Part shown: positions 32,426 to 40,126 of the stretch, piece after piece
Layout: every line of letters begins with the position of its first letter
Numbering within the stretch: the stretch's first letter is position 1
Assembly (NCBI GenBank): GCA_040758595.1
Contig: JBFLVJ010000013.1
Coordinates: forward strand, 1 to 49,693
DNA length: 49,693 bases
Origin: Bilamarchaeum sp040758595
GTDB lineage: Archaea; Micrarchaeota; Micrarchaeia; Anstonellales; Bilamarchaeaceae
Reading direction: 5' to 3'
Notes under the pieces: generated by a model
The model's database searches: none
Told to the model about the DNA's origin: nothing
What the model saw: only the letters and a program-made list of their open reading frames with translations
Program-made: the position numbers and the translations under genes

Positions 32426-32911
32426 ATGAAAGGGAAGATAGATACTGTGGATCTGATGATTCTGCGTGAGCTGCGGAACGACTGCAAAAGGCCTATGAGG
32501 GAGCTGGCCCAGAAGCTCAGGATGCACCCAAACACCCTCCTGCAGAGGATCAAGAGGCTGGAGAAGTCAAAAATCATCCAGAAATACCATGCAGAGGTGG
32601 ACTACAAGAGCCTCGGTTACGACATGCATTCCATCGTCATGATCAAGATAAAGAAGAGCGGCCTCGAGGACGAGGGGCTCCTTGGCAATGTGGCGAAGCT
32701 GCCAGAGGTCCAGGCGCTCTACGCGGTGACCGGCGGAGCCGATGTCATCGCAGTCGTGAAAGCGAAGAACCGCGACGATCTGGTCCGCATACTCAAGGCC
32801 ATCCAGAGCGAGAGCTCGGTCCTGAGGACGACCAGCTACCTTGTGCTGATAACCTATAAAGAGAGCTACGAGTTCAATCCGCTCACTGCGGCCATCCCCC
32901 CGAAGGGATAG
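32426..32911 (+). CDS. Lrp/AsnC-family transcription regulator
   Basis: 161 residues. N-terminal helix-turn-helix (IDTVDLMILRELRNDCKRPMRELAQKLRMHPNTLLQRIKRLE-type, 5-50) and a C-terminal ligand-binding RAM domain (about 70-150). GAGAGGGG precedes the ATG. It faces a large methyltransferase across 3 bases. A related regulator at 37712 shares the RMHPNTLLQR/RVHPNTLLQR recognition helix and lies near a related methyltransferase. Confidence 0.92.
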   Translation: MKGKIDTVDLMILRELRNDCKRPMRELAQKLRMHPNTLLQRIKRLEKSKIIQKYHAEVDYKSLGYDMHSIVMIKIKKSGLEDEGLLGNVAKLPEVQALYAVTGGADVIAVVKAKNRDDLVRILKAIQSESSVLRTTSYLVLITYKESYEFNPLTAAIPPKG

Positions 32912-32914
32912 CTG

Positions 32915-34603
32915 TCAGTACCTTCTCCTATAGACGTAGCCATACATGCCGCTGTCGAAACCTGGAGCTATGGGTTCCCTGAAGCTGGCCTCGAATACGA
33001 GCCTGTCCCTGTGGGGGACCATCACCTTGTCCCTCAAGTCGGTCTTGCTTATGCCATGTGGGACGGCGCTCTTCTCGTAGCCCCACTCCTCTATCACGAT
33101 CAGCGCCCCTCCTTCTCTCAGAGCTGCGACCGCCTGGCTGACCTTCTTCATCCGCTCTTCGGGCTCCATCCTGTGGAGCAGGCGTGCGAGTATCACGGTG
33201 TTGTACTTCCTGCCCTCGATGAGCTCCCCGTGGCGGGAGTCGTAGGTCGCCGTCCCGTCTATGGGTGTCAGCTCTGCCCACACAGCTTTCTCCCCGTTGA
33301 TAGGCGTGAAATGGGCGACGAAATGCCTGTCGGTGGCACGTATCAGCGTGAGGAGCTTCTCGACCGCCATCTCGCGTGCCTCCTCGGCGAAGGAAAGCGT
33401 GATGCCTTCATCCCTTGCCTTCTTTTGGGTCCAGGGGAGGAGCCGGTCCCGGTGGATTATCTTGTCCTCGTCCCTCCGGTATATCATGACGTACATGGAG
33501 TGCTCACGGTCTATCCTCGCCTTGAGCTCGGCGACGAACCTCGCCCCGAATTCGTTCCTCCTGAATATCTTGTTGTAAAGGGTGTTGCGCTCCCTGATGG
33601 GCCTGAAGACTTTGTAGAACTGCCTCTCTATCAGCTGTTTCCTCTCGTACTCTTCCATGAGGTCCTCGCTGTTTTCGCTCCCGAGCGCCATGCGCCTCTC
33701 CAGCTCTCTCATCGGGTTTCTCGTGCTCTCGGTGAGTTTCATCGGCCATTCGTCTATCAGGAGGAAATATCCGTTGAGCGCTAGATGCCTCTGGAACACC
33801 TCGCGGATCACCTCGAGCTTCGTCTGCACGTGCTCGCTGTTCTCTATGCCCTGCGCATTCTCCCGATCGAGGATCTCCCTGTCCGCGATGAACGGGAGCG
33901 TCTGAGACAGCACCACAGTGTGGAAGAGCGATCCGAAATCCGGCTTGCGCGTGATGTCTTTGTTTGTGAACCTGACATTCCTCATGCCCCGCAGCTTAGC
34001 CCGCGCTTTTGTCAGCATGTCCTTGGTGATGTCATTTGCCGTGATCAGCATCCCCTGGAACTCTTCGGGCCGGAGCAGCTGCGATAAGAGAAGTATCGGA
34101 GTGCCTGTCCCGCAACCCATCTCTAGCAGGCGGTCGCCGAAAATAGGGAATCCCTGCGTACTGGAATTGATCCCATGGATCTCCACCACCTGCCGCAGGA
34201 GTATCTCGACCGCCTTGTCATGGCCGGTCTCTTTCATGTGCCTGTCGTAGTCGAGCATCGACCAGGAGCTGAATAACCCCTCTATGTCGATATCTGGGAC
34301 TTCCCTGCTGTCGTTGATTAGCCTGTTCTGGGCGCGTATCAATGCGTTGGGATGCCTTCTGGATAGATCGAGCGCCCTTCTAACGTGGTCCATGATCTCT
34401 TCGCTGACTTCCATAGTGTCCCGGGGCATCCTCCCGGTCAGGCCTTCCTCGAGAGGTTTTGGCGGTGGCCCAGCCACCATATCGGTGTTCGCCCTGCTTT
34501 TCCTGGAGATCCTCTCCATCCTGACGAGACGGGGTCTACCGGCTGTGGTGCCTTTGCCCTTCCCGTCTTTGGGATCCCCACCATTACCAATAGCTCTACT
34601 CAT
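32915..34603 (-). CDS. Large SAM-dependent methyltransferase-like protein
   Basis: 562 residues. After a basic N-terminus, DRLLEMGCGTGTPILLLSQLL (about 150-170) is a Rossmann-fold SAM motif I. ANDITKDMLTKARAKL (motif II region) and HTVVLSQTLPFIADRE follow. The C-terminal half has a second degenerate Rossmann-like stretch (YNTVILARLLHRMEPEERMKKVSQAVAALREGG) without a GxGxG. The first half shares YDRHMKETGH with the 311-residue paralogue at 39137. The target is unknown. The ATG at 34603 follows GGTG. TTATAAATCC is the nearest TATA-like box. Confidence 0.75.
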   Translation of the reverse strand: MSRAIGNGGDPKDGKGKGTTAGRPRLVRMERISRKSRANTDMVAGPPPKPLEEGLTGRMPRDTMEVSEEIMDHVRRALDLSRRHPNALIRAQNRLINDSREVPDIDIEGLFSSWSMLDYDRHMKETGHDKAVEILLRQVVEIHGINSSTQGFPIFGDRLLEMGCGTGTPILLLSQLLRPEEFQGMLITANDITKDMLTKARAKLRGMRNVRFTNKDITRKPDFGSLFHTVVLSQTLPFIADREILDRENAQGIENSEHVQTKLEVIREVFQRHLALNGYFLLIDEWPMKLTESTRNPMRELERRMALGSENSEDLMEEYERKQLIERQFYKVFRPIRERNTLYNKIFRRNEFGARFVAELKARIDREHSMYVMIYRRDEDKIIHRDRLLPWTQKKARDEGITLSFAEEAREMAVEKLLTLIRATDRHFVAHFTPINGEKAVWAELTPIDGTATYDSRHGELIEGRKYNTVILARLLHRMEPEERMKKVSQAVAALREGGALIVIEEWGYEKSAVPHGISKTDLRDKVMVPHRDRLVFEASFREPIAPGFDSGMYGYVYRRRY

Positions 34604-34701
34604 GGCACCACACAACCGGGTTGCTCATCCACCCGCCCATCCTAATTACTAGGCGCGGAAGGATTTATAATTGTTGTTTTAGATTATGGGCAATTGGCGA
34701 A

Positions 34702-34896
34702 TCAGACGCGAGGGTACTTCAGGACGCTGGGGACGATGTCCACATGGCTTATGAACATGCGCCTGCAGCAGTACCTGGATACGCCGAGCTCGTCTAGAAC
34801 GACGTCCGGCTTCTTCTCCTTGACCATCGCGGCATACTGCTCATACAAGTGTCCTATTACCGATCCGCACGTGAAGCATCTTACCGGGAACTCCAT
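34702..34896 (-). CDS. rpoN: DNA-directed RNA polymerase subunit N (RPB10)
   Basis: 64 residues, usual length. Zinc ligands in RCFTCG (C-x2-C, residues 7-10) and RYCCRRM (CC pair, about 43-44) are typical. It assembles with subunits D and L. GGAGG lies 8 bases before the ATG. It follows uS9 in the standard order but has its own copy of the shared near-palindromic promoter (34919-34942). Confidence 0.95.
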   Translation of the reverse strand: MEFPVRCFTCGSVIGHLYEQYAAMVKEKKPDVVLDELGVSRYCCRRMFISHVDIVPSVLKYPRV

Positions 34897-34918
34897 GAAA
34901 CTTTCCTCCTTATTGACT

Positions 34919-34942
34919 CCGGGTAAAGTTTCATCAAACTTC
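34919..34942 (-). promoter_or_regulatory. Near-palindromic promoter motif upstream of rpoN
   Basis: On the minus strand AAGTTTGATGAAACTT then TACCCGG, matching the EF-1A copy at 16 or more positions. The TATA-equivalent CTTTACCC is centred about 26 bases before the expected transcription start, just upstream of the GGAGG site. Confidence 0.6.
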
Positions 34943-35016
34943 GTCCGGCATCACACCGGCCTTTGATGAGACCCTCCCGATCCACATCTCCCGAAAAAAA
35001 CGGGAAAAACAAAGAA

Positions 35017-35577
35017 TCATCTGTATGATTTCTGGAATCTGGCCCTGGCTTTGGGGCCGCGGAACTTCTTGGGCTCCACGCGCCTGATGTCCTCGACCAC
35101 CAGAGAACGGTCGATATCGATGAACCTCTCCTTGAGGTTCAGATCCTCGAAGTAAGCGCACAGCGCGTTGGCGATGGCCGTCCTTGCCGCCTGGACCTGG
35201 CCCATCACCCCTCCGCCCGAGACGTTCACGGATATGTCGACCGTGTTGGCTTCCGGACCCATGTACCTCAAGGGCTCCCTCACGATCTCCCGCATGTACG
35301 GGTTGGTGAACGACTCGAGGTTCTTGCTGTTGACCCTGATGGTGCCGCGTCCCTCTTTTATGGTGGCCCTGGCGATGCTTTCCTTCCTCTTACCCCTGGC
35401 GACCACGACCTTGGGGGCCTTCTTCTTCGGCTTCGCCTTTTTGGTCTTGGCTTTCGCGGCTGGCTTCTCCGCTTTCTTGGGCTCCTCCTTGATCCCGGCT
35501 TTATCAGTCTCGGGCTTGACCTCTTCGGCCTTCGGAGCGTCCTCCTTTCTCTTCCTGGTCTTCTTCTCTTTCGCCAT
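35017..35577 (-). CDS. rps9: 30S ribosomal protein uS9 with charged N-terminal extension
   Basis: 186 residues. Residues 1-60 are a Lys/Glu/Ala-rich extension. The uS9 domain follows (VARGKRKESIARATIKEGRGTIRVN), ending in KARARFQKSYR, whose terminal Arg contacts P-site tRNA. Two starts are possible: 35583, which overlaps the uL13 stop (TGATG), and 35577 (MAKEKKTRK), preferred here. Third gene of the eL18-uL13-uS9 operon. Confidence 0.94.
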   Translation of the reverse strand: MAKEKKTRKRKEDAPKAEEVKPETDKAGIKEEPKKAEKPAAKAKTKKAKPKKKAPKVVVARGKRKESIARATIKEGRGTIRVNSKNLESFTNPYMREIVREPLRYMGPEANTVDISVNVSGGGVMGQVQAARTAIANALCAYFEDLNLKERFIDIDRSLVVEDIRRVEPKKFRGPKARARFQKSYR

Positions 35578-35582
35578 AATCA

Positions 35583-35999
35583 TCAACCCTGGTAACCTAT
35601 GCTCTTGCAAAGGTCATGCACTGTGATGTGCTTGGTTATGCCGTCGAATTCTGCCTTCTCTATCTTGAGGTTGGACTTGAGGTCCTTCGGATTGCCGGTG
35701 TAGACCTTCAGCCTCTTCAGGGCAGCCTTGCCCCTGGAGTTCTCGCGGGGGAGCATTCCCCTTATCATCCTCTTGACGAGCATGTGCGGCAGCCTCGGCC
35801 ACTTGGGGGACCTCTCAGGGGTTCCCTTGTGCCGTATGCCTCTCTTGGTGAGATATCTCTGGCTTATCTGCTTGGGGTTGCCCACGATGACGAGCTTCTC
35901 GGCGTTTATCAGGTGGACCTCCTCGCCGCCAAGGAGCTTCTTGGTTATCTGGCTGGCGAGCCTTCCCAGTCTCATGTTGGTTCCGTCGAGTACGTGCAT
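35583..35999 (-). CDS. rpl13: 50S ribosomal protein uL13
   Basis: 138 residues. DGTNMRLGRLASQITKKLL, NAEKLVIVGN and MIRGMLPRENSRGKAALKRLKVY are characteristic. The ATG at 35999 was chosen; the upstream frame overlaps eL18. It starts 5 bases after the eL18 stop and overlaps the uS9 start. Confidence 0.95.
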   Translation of the reverse strand: MHVLDGTNMRLGRLASQITKKLLGGEEVHLINAEKLVIVGNPKQISQRYLTKRGIRHKGTPERSPKWPRLPHMLVKRMIRGMLPRENSRGKAALKRLKVYTGNPKDLKSNLKIEKAEFDGITKHITVHDLCKSIGYQG

Positions 36000-36004
36000 A
36001 AAAA

Positions 36005-36349
36005 TCACTTCAGGATAATGACGCCCTTGCCCTCGGGGTTCGATTTCTGCAGGCTGTCTATGGTTATGGCCTTGCCGCCCGCAGCGCTTATGAGCTCCTT
36101 CGCCTTGCCGCTGAACGAGAACGCGGCTATGGTCGCCTTCTTGCTGATTGCGCCCGATGCGAGCACCTTGCCCGGCACCAGCACGGTCGCGTTTTCGGCG
36201 GCATGCGCGTCTATCTTGCTCAGGTTGACCTCTGCCCTCTGTTTCCTGGGCCTGGAGAGCTCGTAGGCTACCTTCTTCCAAATCTTCCGCTCGCTCTTCA
36301 TGAGTTCCCCGATGAGGGACTGAAGAAGCCTGTTGTCCTTTTCCTTCAT
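36005..36349 (-). CDS. rpl18e: 50S ribosomal protein eL18
   Basis: 114 residues. SLIGELMKSERKIWKKVAYELSRPRK and VPGKVLASGAISKKATIAAFSFSGKAKELI are diagnostic. AGGTGGCG precedes the ATG at 36349; a GTG at 36358 in frame is less likely. First gene of the operon with uL13 and uS9. A heptad tract (36375-36406) lies directly upstream, in the probable leader. Confidence 0.94.
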   Translation of the reverse strand: MKEKDNRLLQSLIGELMKSERKIWKKVAYELSRPRKQRAEVNLSKIDAHAAENATVLVPGKVLASGAISKKATIAAFSFSGKAKELISAAGGKAITIDSLQKSNPEGKGVIILK

Positions 36350-36374
36350 ATTCGCCACCTGGCTCGCCCCGAGC

Positions 36375-36406
36375 GGGTCTCCCGTTTCCGGTTCCCAGTC
36401 TCGGAA
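36375..36406. repeat. Heptad-repeat element, copy 7, upstream of rpl18e
   Basis: Units GTCTCCC, GTTTCCG, GTTCCCA, GTCTCGG: the reverse orientation of the family only, without a facing arm. It lies 25-57 bases before the eL18 start codon, within its leader or promoter region. Confidence 0.7.
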
Positions 36407-36453
36407 CTACAAATGAGCGTATCTATAACGTTGGGGAAGGTTTAAAAGAATGC

Positions 36454-37293
36454 CTAGAGGGCCGCCATTATGCCGGCCATGCCCAAGAGGAAGGCCACCA
36501 GGCTCACATTCCTCGCGAACTGGAAGCCGTCCTTCATGGTCTTGAAGCAGATGGCCAGTATCAGGAGGTCGGCAATGCCTATCAGCGCCCCCGCCAAAAC
36601 ACTGAACCCCAAACCCAAAACGAACGGCAGGGCCGTGAGCGGGATGAAGAGGAGGTATAATACTATGGCGATCCATTTCGCCTTCTCCCGCCCTATCATT
36701 ATGGGAAGCGTCTTCGAGCCCCGCGCTTTCAAATCGCCCTCCATGTCCTCCACGGACTTGATTATCTCCCTCGCCAGTCCCGCCACGAAACCCAAGACCG
36801 CCAGAACGAGCGCGATGGGGGAGAGCGTCTCAGAGACCACATAATTCCCGAAGATGAATGGTATCGCCATGGTCAATCCGATGTATGCGTTCCCGACCAG
36901 CGGGAGGTCTTTGAGCCTGTAGTTGTATGCTATTCCGAGCAGGTTGAATATGAGCGCGATCACGAAAGCGGGCAGGTTGATGAAGAACGCGACTATTATC
37001 GAGACCGCAAGACACGAAACCGAAAACCCAAAGGCGAAACCCGGCGTTATGGTGCCCTTGACCAGCGGCCTCTCCATCATCCTGTTGGCCCTGTCGGCTT
37101 CGATATCGAGATAATCGTTGAGAGCGAACGAGCCCATCTCGCTGAAGATAGGCACGAGCAGGGAGAGGATGATCACCAGCGAGAGCTGCGGGAACCGGCC
37201 GAGCACGGCTGTCTCTGCGATGAGCACCGCGAATGCCAGCATCAATGCGTGCTCGAACCTGGTGAGCTTGATAAGCTCTTTCAGGAATCCCAT
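36454..37293 (-). CDS. UbiA-family prenyltransferase (DGGGP synthase-like)
   Basis: 279 residues, about eight membrane helices. Catalytic Asp motifs NDYLDIEADRANR (about 59-71) and SVEDMEGDLKARGSKTLP (about 178) bind the prenyl diphosphate through Mg2+. This type adds the second geranylgeranyl chain of archaeal membrane lipids; quinone or heme prenylation is an alternative. The ATG at 37293 was chosen because CATTTTAAACTG is centred about 25 bases upstream. DNA at 36600-36627 and 37007-37045 shows heptad-like runs inside helices encoded FVLGLGFSVL and FAFGFSVSCL. Confidence 0.88.
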   Translation of the reverse strand: MGFLKELIKLTRFEHALMLAFAVLIAETAVLGRFPQLSLVIILSLLVPIFSEMGSFALNDYLDIEADRANRMMERPLVKGTITPGFAFGFSVSCLAVSIIVAFFINLPAFVIALIFNLLGIAYNYRLKDLPLVGNAYIGLTMAIPFIFGNYVVSETLSPIALVLAVLGFVAGLAREIIKSVEDMEGDLKARGSKTLPIMIGREKAKWIAIVLYLLFIPLTALPFVLGLGFSVLAGALIGIADLLILAICFKTMKDGFQFARNVSLVAFLLGMAGIMAAL

Positions 37294-37355
37294 GGGGAGA
37301 CTTCTGTCCAACCATTTTAAACTGCTAACCTCCGGAGTAACTGTGTGTCCGAGGT

Positions 37356-37441
37356 GGTTTCCGGTTCCGGGCCATCGGTTCCAGGTCTTGGATCATGTGC
37401 CTTGGGTTCCGTGCGAGACTCGAAACCGGAAACAGGAAACC
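37356..37441. repeat. Heptad-repeat element, copy 8
   Basis: A left arm of reverse units (GGTTTCC, GGTTCCG, GGTTCCA, GGTCTTG) and a right arm of forward units (CGAGACT, CGAAACC, GGAAACA, GGAAACC). The ends GGTTTCC and GGAAACC are exact complements. It is intergenic between ubiA and the zinc-finger gene at 37471. Confidence 0.8.
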
Positions 37442-37470
37442 ACCGGCGCAAGTTCTATGGAGGGTTTTCC

Positions 37471-37632
37471 TTGGTCTGGGTGAAGAACATCGGCATGAAG
37501 CCCGCTTTCATTTGCGGCGAGTGCGGACTCGGTTTCTCTGATGCGAAGACCGCTCTCGCCTGCGAGGAATACTGCAGGAAGAACAAATCATGCTCACCTG
37601 AAATAGCAAAGAGGGCCATCTACAGAGATTGA
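37471..37632 (+). CDS. 53-residue zinc-finger protein
   Basis: Starts at TTG, 7 bases after GGAGGG (37459-37464), the only good ribosome-binding site. The sequence holds FICGECGLGF and ACEEYCRKN, giving C-x2-C...C-x3-C spacing for one zinc. Ends IAKRAIYRD. No family is assigned. An ATG at 37495 would give a shorter form that keeps all cysteines. Confidence 0.7.
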   Translation: MVWVKNIGMKPAFICGECGLGFSDAKTALACEEYCRKNKSCSPEIAKRAIYRD

Positions 37633-37711
37633 AGCTCAAAATGTGGCTAGCCACAGCTTCCCATACCAAATATTAATAACTCCCATCTGTAAACCCTTCT
37701 GTGGTGTGGGG

Positions 37712-38221
37712 ATGTCTCGTCCTAAGAAAGCGGAAGCGATGAAGCTCGATGTCATAGATAAGAAGATACTGTCTGCGTTGATAGAGAACTCCAGGGTGAT
37801 GTCCAAGGAGCTCTCGAGGAAGCTGCGGGTGCACCCGAATACATTGCTCCAGCGGCTGAAGAAGCTGGAGGCGTCCGGCGTGATAAAGAAATACCAGGCG
37901 GTCGTGGACTTCCCGAAGATAGACAAGCAGATGCAGGTCCTCATGTTCCTGAAGGTGAACATGGAGAAGGACTGGGAGGCGGCGCTCAGGCCGGCGGCGA
38001 AGTTTCCGGAGATAGTCTCGTTCATTTTGATAAGCGGGGAGCACGACGTGCTGGTGATAGCGAGGGTGAAGGACGAGAAGCACCTGGCAGAGCTGATGCG
38101 CAAGATGCAGGCGACCAAAGTCGTGGCCAAGACCACGACGCACATAATCGTGGATTACTATAGAGAGCCGCACGAATACAACCCGCTCAAGGAAGAGCTT
38201 GACTGGTGGCCGGCTAAATGA
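37712..38221 (+). CDS. Lrp/AsnC-family transcription regulator (second copy)
   Basis: 169 residues. Helix-turn-helix with LSRKLRVHPNTLLQRLKKLE (about 35-54), RAM domain after about residue 75, ends PHEYNPLKEELDWWPAK. The ATG at 37712 was chosen: AAATATTAATAAC is centred about 41 bases upstream and GGTGTGGGG precedes the start. Paralogue of the gene at 32426. A decayed copy of its 3' end lies at 39047-39103. Confidence 0.92.
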   Translation: MSRPKKAEAMKLDVIDKKILSALIENSRVMSKELSRKLRVHPNTLLQRLKKLEASGVIKKYQAVVDFPKIDKQMQVLMFLKVNMEKDWEAALRPAAKFPEIVSFILISGEHDVLVIARVKDEKHLAELMRKMQATKVVAKTTTHIIVDYYREPHEYNPLKEELDWWPAK

Positions 38222-38230
38222 TGGTTCTCA

Positions 38231-38983
38231 TCAATTGACTTCAGCCACTCCAGAGCACAACTCGATATCGCTGTTGTAGAACGAAAGAGCGAAAGAGAAC
38301 GAATCCTGAGGGCTGATCCGTTCGAATACCTGGCAATAGAAATAGCTATGGCCTTCCTCAGTCGCCAGGTGGTAACATGCATAGTACCGATCGCGCATCT
38401 TCAGGGCGTTGTCATATTCTGAAGCCTCCAAATCCGGATTCCTGGTCTTGATAATCAGATACCTGGACATATCCTGCTTATATGTGCCGAAGCCGATTTC
38501 CTCAAGTTCCACACTATCATTCCCTCTGGGATTATCTGGAACCGAAATCCTGGAGCTGTATGTCCCGTTCTCAGCTACGAATTCAATCTCCCGGCTCATG
38601 GTCTCTGGGCTGCATTGAAGGGGAATGGTATTGTTCTGTTCCAAGGACCACTCGATGCTATCCACGATTGCATACTCCGGGCTTAGCCGCTCTAATCTGG
38701 TGACAGAAATTATCGGGGAAGATATTGCCTGGTATGTGGTATACCCGACTACTGTCCCCTGAAGGCCATAATAGCTATCCGTAAGGTTCTCGCATAAGCT
38801 GGAATCCTCAATGGTATACCGGTTGGTCAGAACTCCCATTACGCAAGGAGGCTCTTTCTGGATGAATCGGGCAACGACATCGATTTGTGTGCCGACTGGA
38901 AGGTCGTCTGGAGTAAGACCCACCGTCTCAGTCTGCGTGCAGCCGAAAACCGAGAAGGCCAAAAGCAATATCAGGAGCCTCAT
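38231..38983 (-). CDS. Secreted lipoprotein, unknown
   Basis: 250 residues. Signal peptide MRLLILLLAFSVFGC with a lipobox Cys at 15, so probably lipid-anchored outside the membrane. The mature part is rich in beta-strand, Ser/Glu/Tyr and has about eight Cys (for example PPCVMGV, SSLCENL, YYACYHL, YFYCQVF). The leaderless start is supported by ATATATAATTT centred 26 bases upstream. Codon use is more AT-rich than its neighbours, and the gene sits between an Lrp gene and a decayed Lrp tail, suggesting later insertion. Confidence 0.75.
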   Translation of the reverse strand: MRLLILLLAFSVFGCTQTETVGLTPDDLPVGTQIDVVARFIQKEPPCVMGVLTNRYTIEDSSLCENLTDSYYGLQGTVVGYTTYQAISSPIISVTRLERLSPEYAIVDSIEWSLEQNNTIPLQCSPETMSREIEFVAENGTYSSRISVPDNPRGNDSVELEEIGFGTYKQDMSRYLIIKTRNPDLEASEYDNALKMRDRYYACYHLATEEGHSYFYCQVFERISPQDSFSFALSFYNSDIELCSGVAEVN

Positions 38984-39046
38984 AAATGGATAGCACTGAA
39001 AAAAATTATATATGCATAACAAGCCGTCATGGCGTGCTGCTAGCGC

Positions 39047-39103
39047 CAGCCCCACGAGCATATCCGGCTCAAGGAAGAGCTGAGCTGGGCGGTCAGCAGA
39101 TGA
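39047..39103 (+). pseudogene. Remnant of an Lrp-type gene (3' end only)
   Basis: Translates to QPHEHIRLKEELSWAVSR then stop, closely similar to the end of the Lrp protein at 37712 (EPHEYNPLKEELDWWPAK then stop). An in-frame TAG lies just before it (39041-39043), so no longer gene remains. It could be the tail of a former tandem paralogue, or a diverged duplication left when the lipoprotein gene inserted. Confidence 0.6.
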
Positions 39104-39136
39104 ATTTGGGCTGCCTGCTGCATCCCGCGCCGGCAA

Positions 39137-40072
39137 TCATTCCGGCTTCATGAACAGATGGAGCCTCATGATGTGATGCTCGTCTATCGGGGCCGTGGCT
39201 GTCTCATTCAGCCTAACTAATCCGACCGCGCCTATCTGCCCAACTAATCGCTCCATCCTCACTGGCCTGACAATCGCCCTCAAAAACAATCCCACAGCGT
39301 CTATCGCATCGGACTGTGAAATCAAGAATGGGTCCTCCTCAATGACAATCGCCACCCCGCCAGGAGCCAGCGCATCCTTTATCGCATGCGCCATCCTGGG
39401 TTTGTCCTCATCGGCTATTATGTGGAACGTCTGCGAGCAGAGCACGGTGTTGAATCCTCCCATGAGCCTGGAAGGCATCCTATATGCGTCATGGGAGCTG
39501 AACGCCATCCCGCCTCTATCCAGCTTCGCCTTCGCTCTTTCGAGCATCTTCGGCGAGACCTCGTTGGCGTGGGCGGTGCAGTCCAATCCGGTCTTCGGAT
39601 AAGGTATCTTCGGGAACATGCTCCTCAACGGGCCGTTCTGCAGCTGTTCGAAGTATTCCATCAGCTCCAGCGAGTAGAGCAAAGGCTCGCCGGTGCCTGC
39701 GCTCAGGTCCATTATTGGCGGCCTGATAAAAGGCATCGCGAACAGCATCACGCGCCTTATCGCGTTGTAGTGGCCGGTCTCGTGCATGTGCTCGTCATAT
39801 CGCTCCGCGAACCGGTCATAGAGTATGGAGAGGAACTCCACCCTCTCCTGAGGGGTGAAAGAGGAATAATTCTTCCGAATCAGCTCTTCCTTCTCCCATA
39901 AAACCTTGCGCTCGGCCCTCTTCTCATCTACGAAGCGGTCCACAAGAGCAACGAATCCGGCTATGGGGATGCGGCCTTCCACTCTTTTTATATCAGCCAG
40001 TCTATCCAGTTCCCGAACCAGACCCGCGCTGTCTAATGCATCAGAACGGAATCTAGTCCTCCTCCTACCCAT
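39137..40072 (-). CDS. SAM-dependent methyltransferase-like protein
   Basis: 311 residues. PIMDLSAGTGEPLLYSLELM (about 125-144) is SAM motif I (D-x-S-A-G-T-G), then AHANEVSPKMLERAKAKL and FNTVLCSQTFHIIADED. GGVAIVIEEDPF is the post-I strand. YDEHMHETGHYNAIRRV parallels the 562-residue protein at 32915, so they are paralogues. Its start is leaderless and shares one AT box (40095-40105) with the divergent HprK-like gene. The target is unknown. Confidence 0.78.
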   Translation of the reverse strand: MGRRRTRFRSDALDSAGLVRELDRLADIKRVEGRIPIAGFVALVDRFVDEKRAERKVLWEKEELIRKNYSSFTPQERVEFLSILYDRFAERYDEHMHETGHYNAIRRVMLFAMPFIRPPIMDLSAGTGEPLLYSLELMEYFEQLQNGPLRSMFPKIPYPKTGLDCTAHANEVSPKMLERAKAKLDRGGMAFSSHDAYRMPSRLMGGFNTVLCSQTFHIIADEDKPRMAHAIKDALAPGGVAIVIEEDPFLISQSDAIDAVGLFLRAIVRPVRMERLVGQIGAVGLVRLNETATAPIDEHHIMRLHLFMKPE

Positions 40073-40094
40073 GACAGAAAATTATCCTGACAAT

Positions 40095-40105
40095 GGAATA
40101 AAAAC
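40095..40105. promoter_or_regulatory. Single AT box serving two divergent leaderless genes
   Basis: GAATAAAAACC is centred about 28 bases from the start at 40072 (minus) and 26 bases from the start at 40127 (plus). On either strand it reads as a TATA-like box. There is no other AT-rich box in the 54-base gap. Confidence 0.55.
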
Positions 40106-40126
40106 CTACACCACCCATCCCGTATC

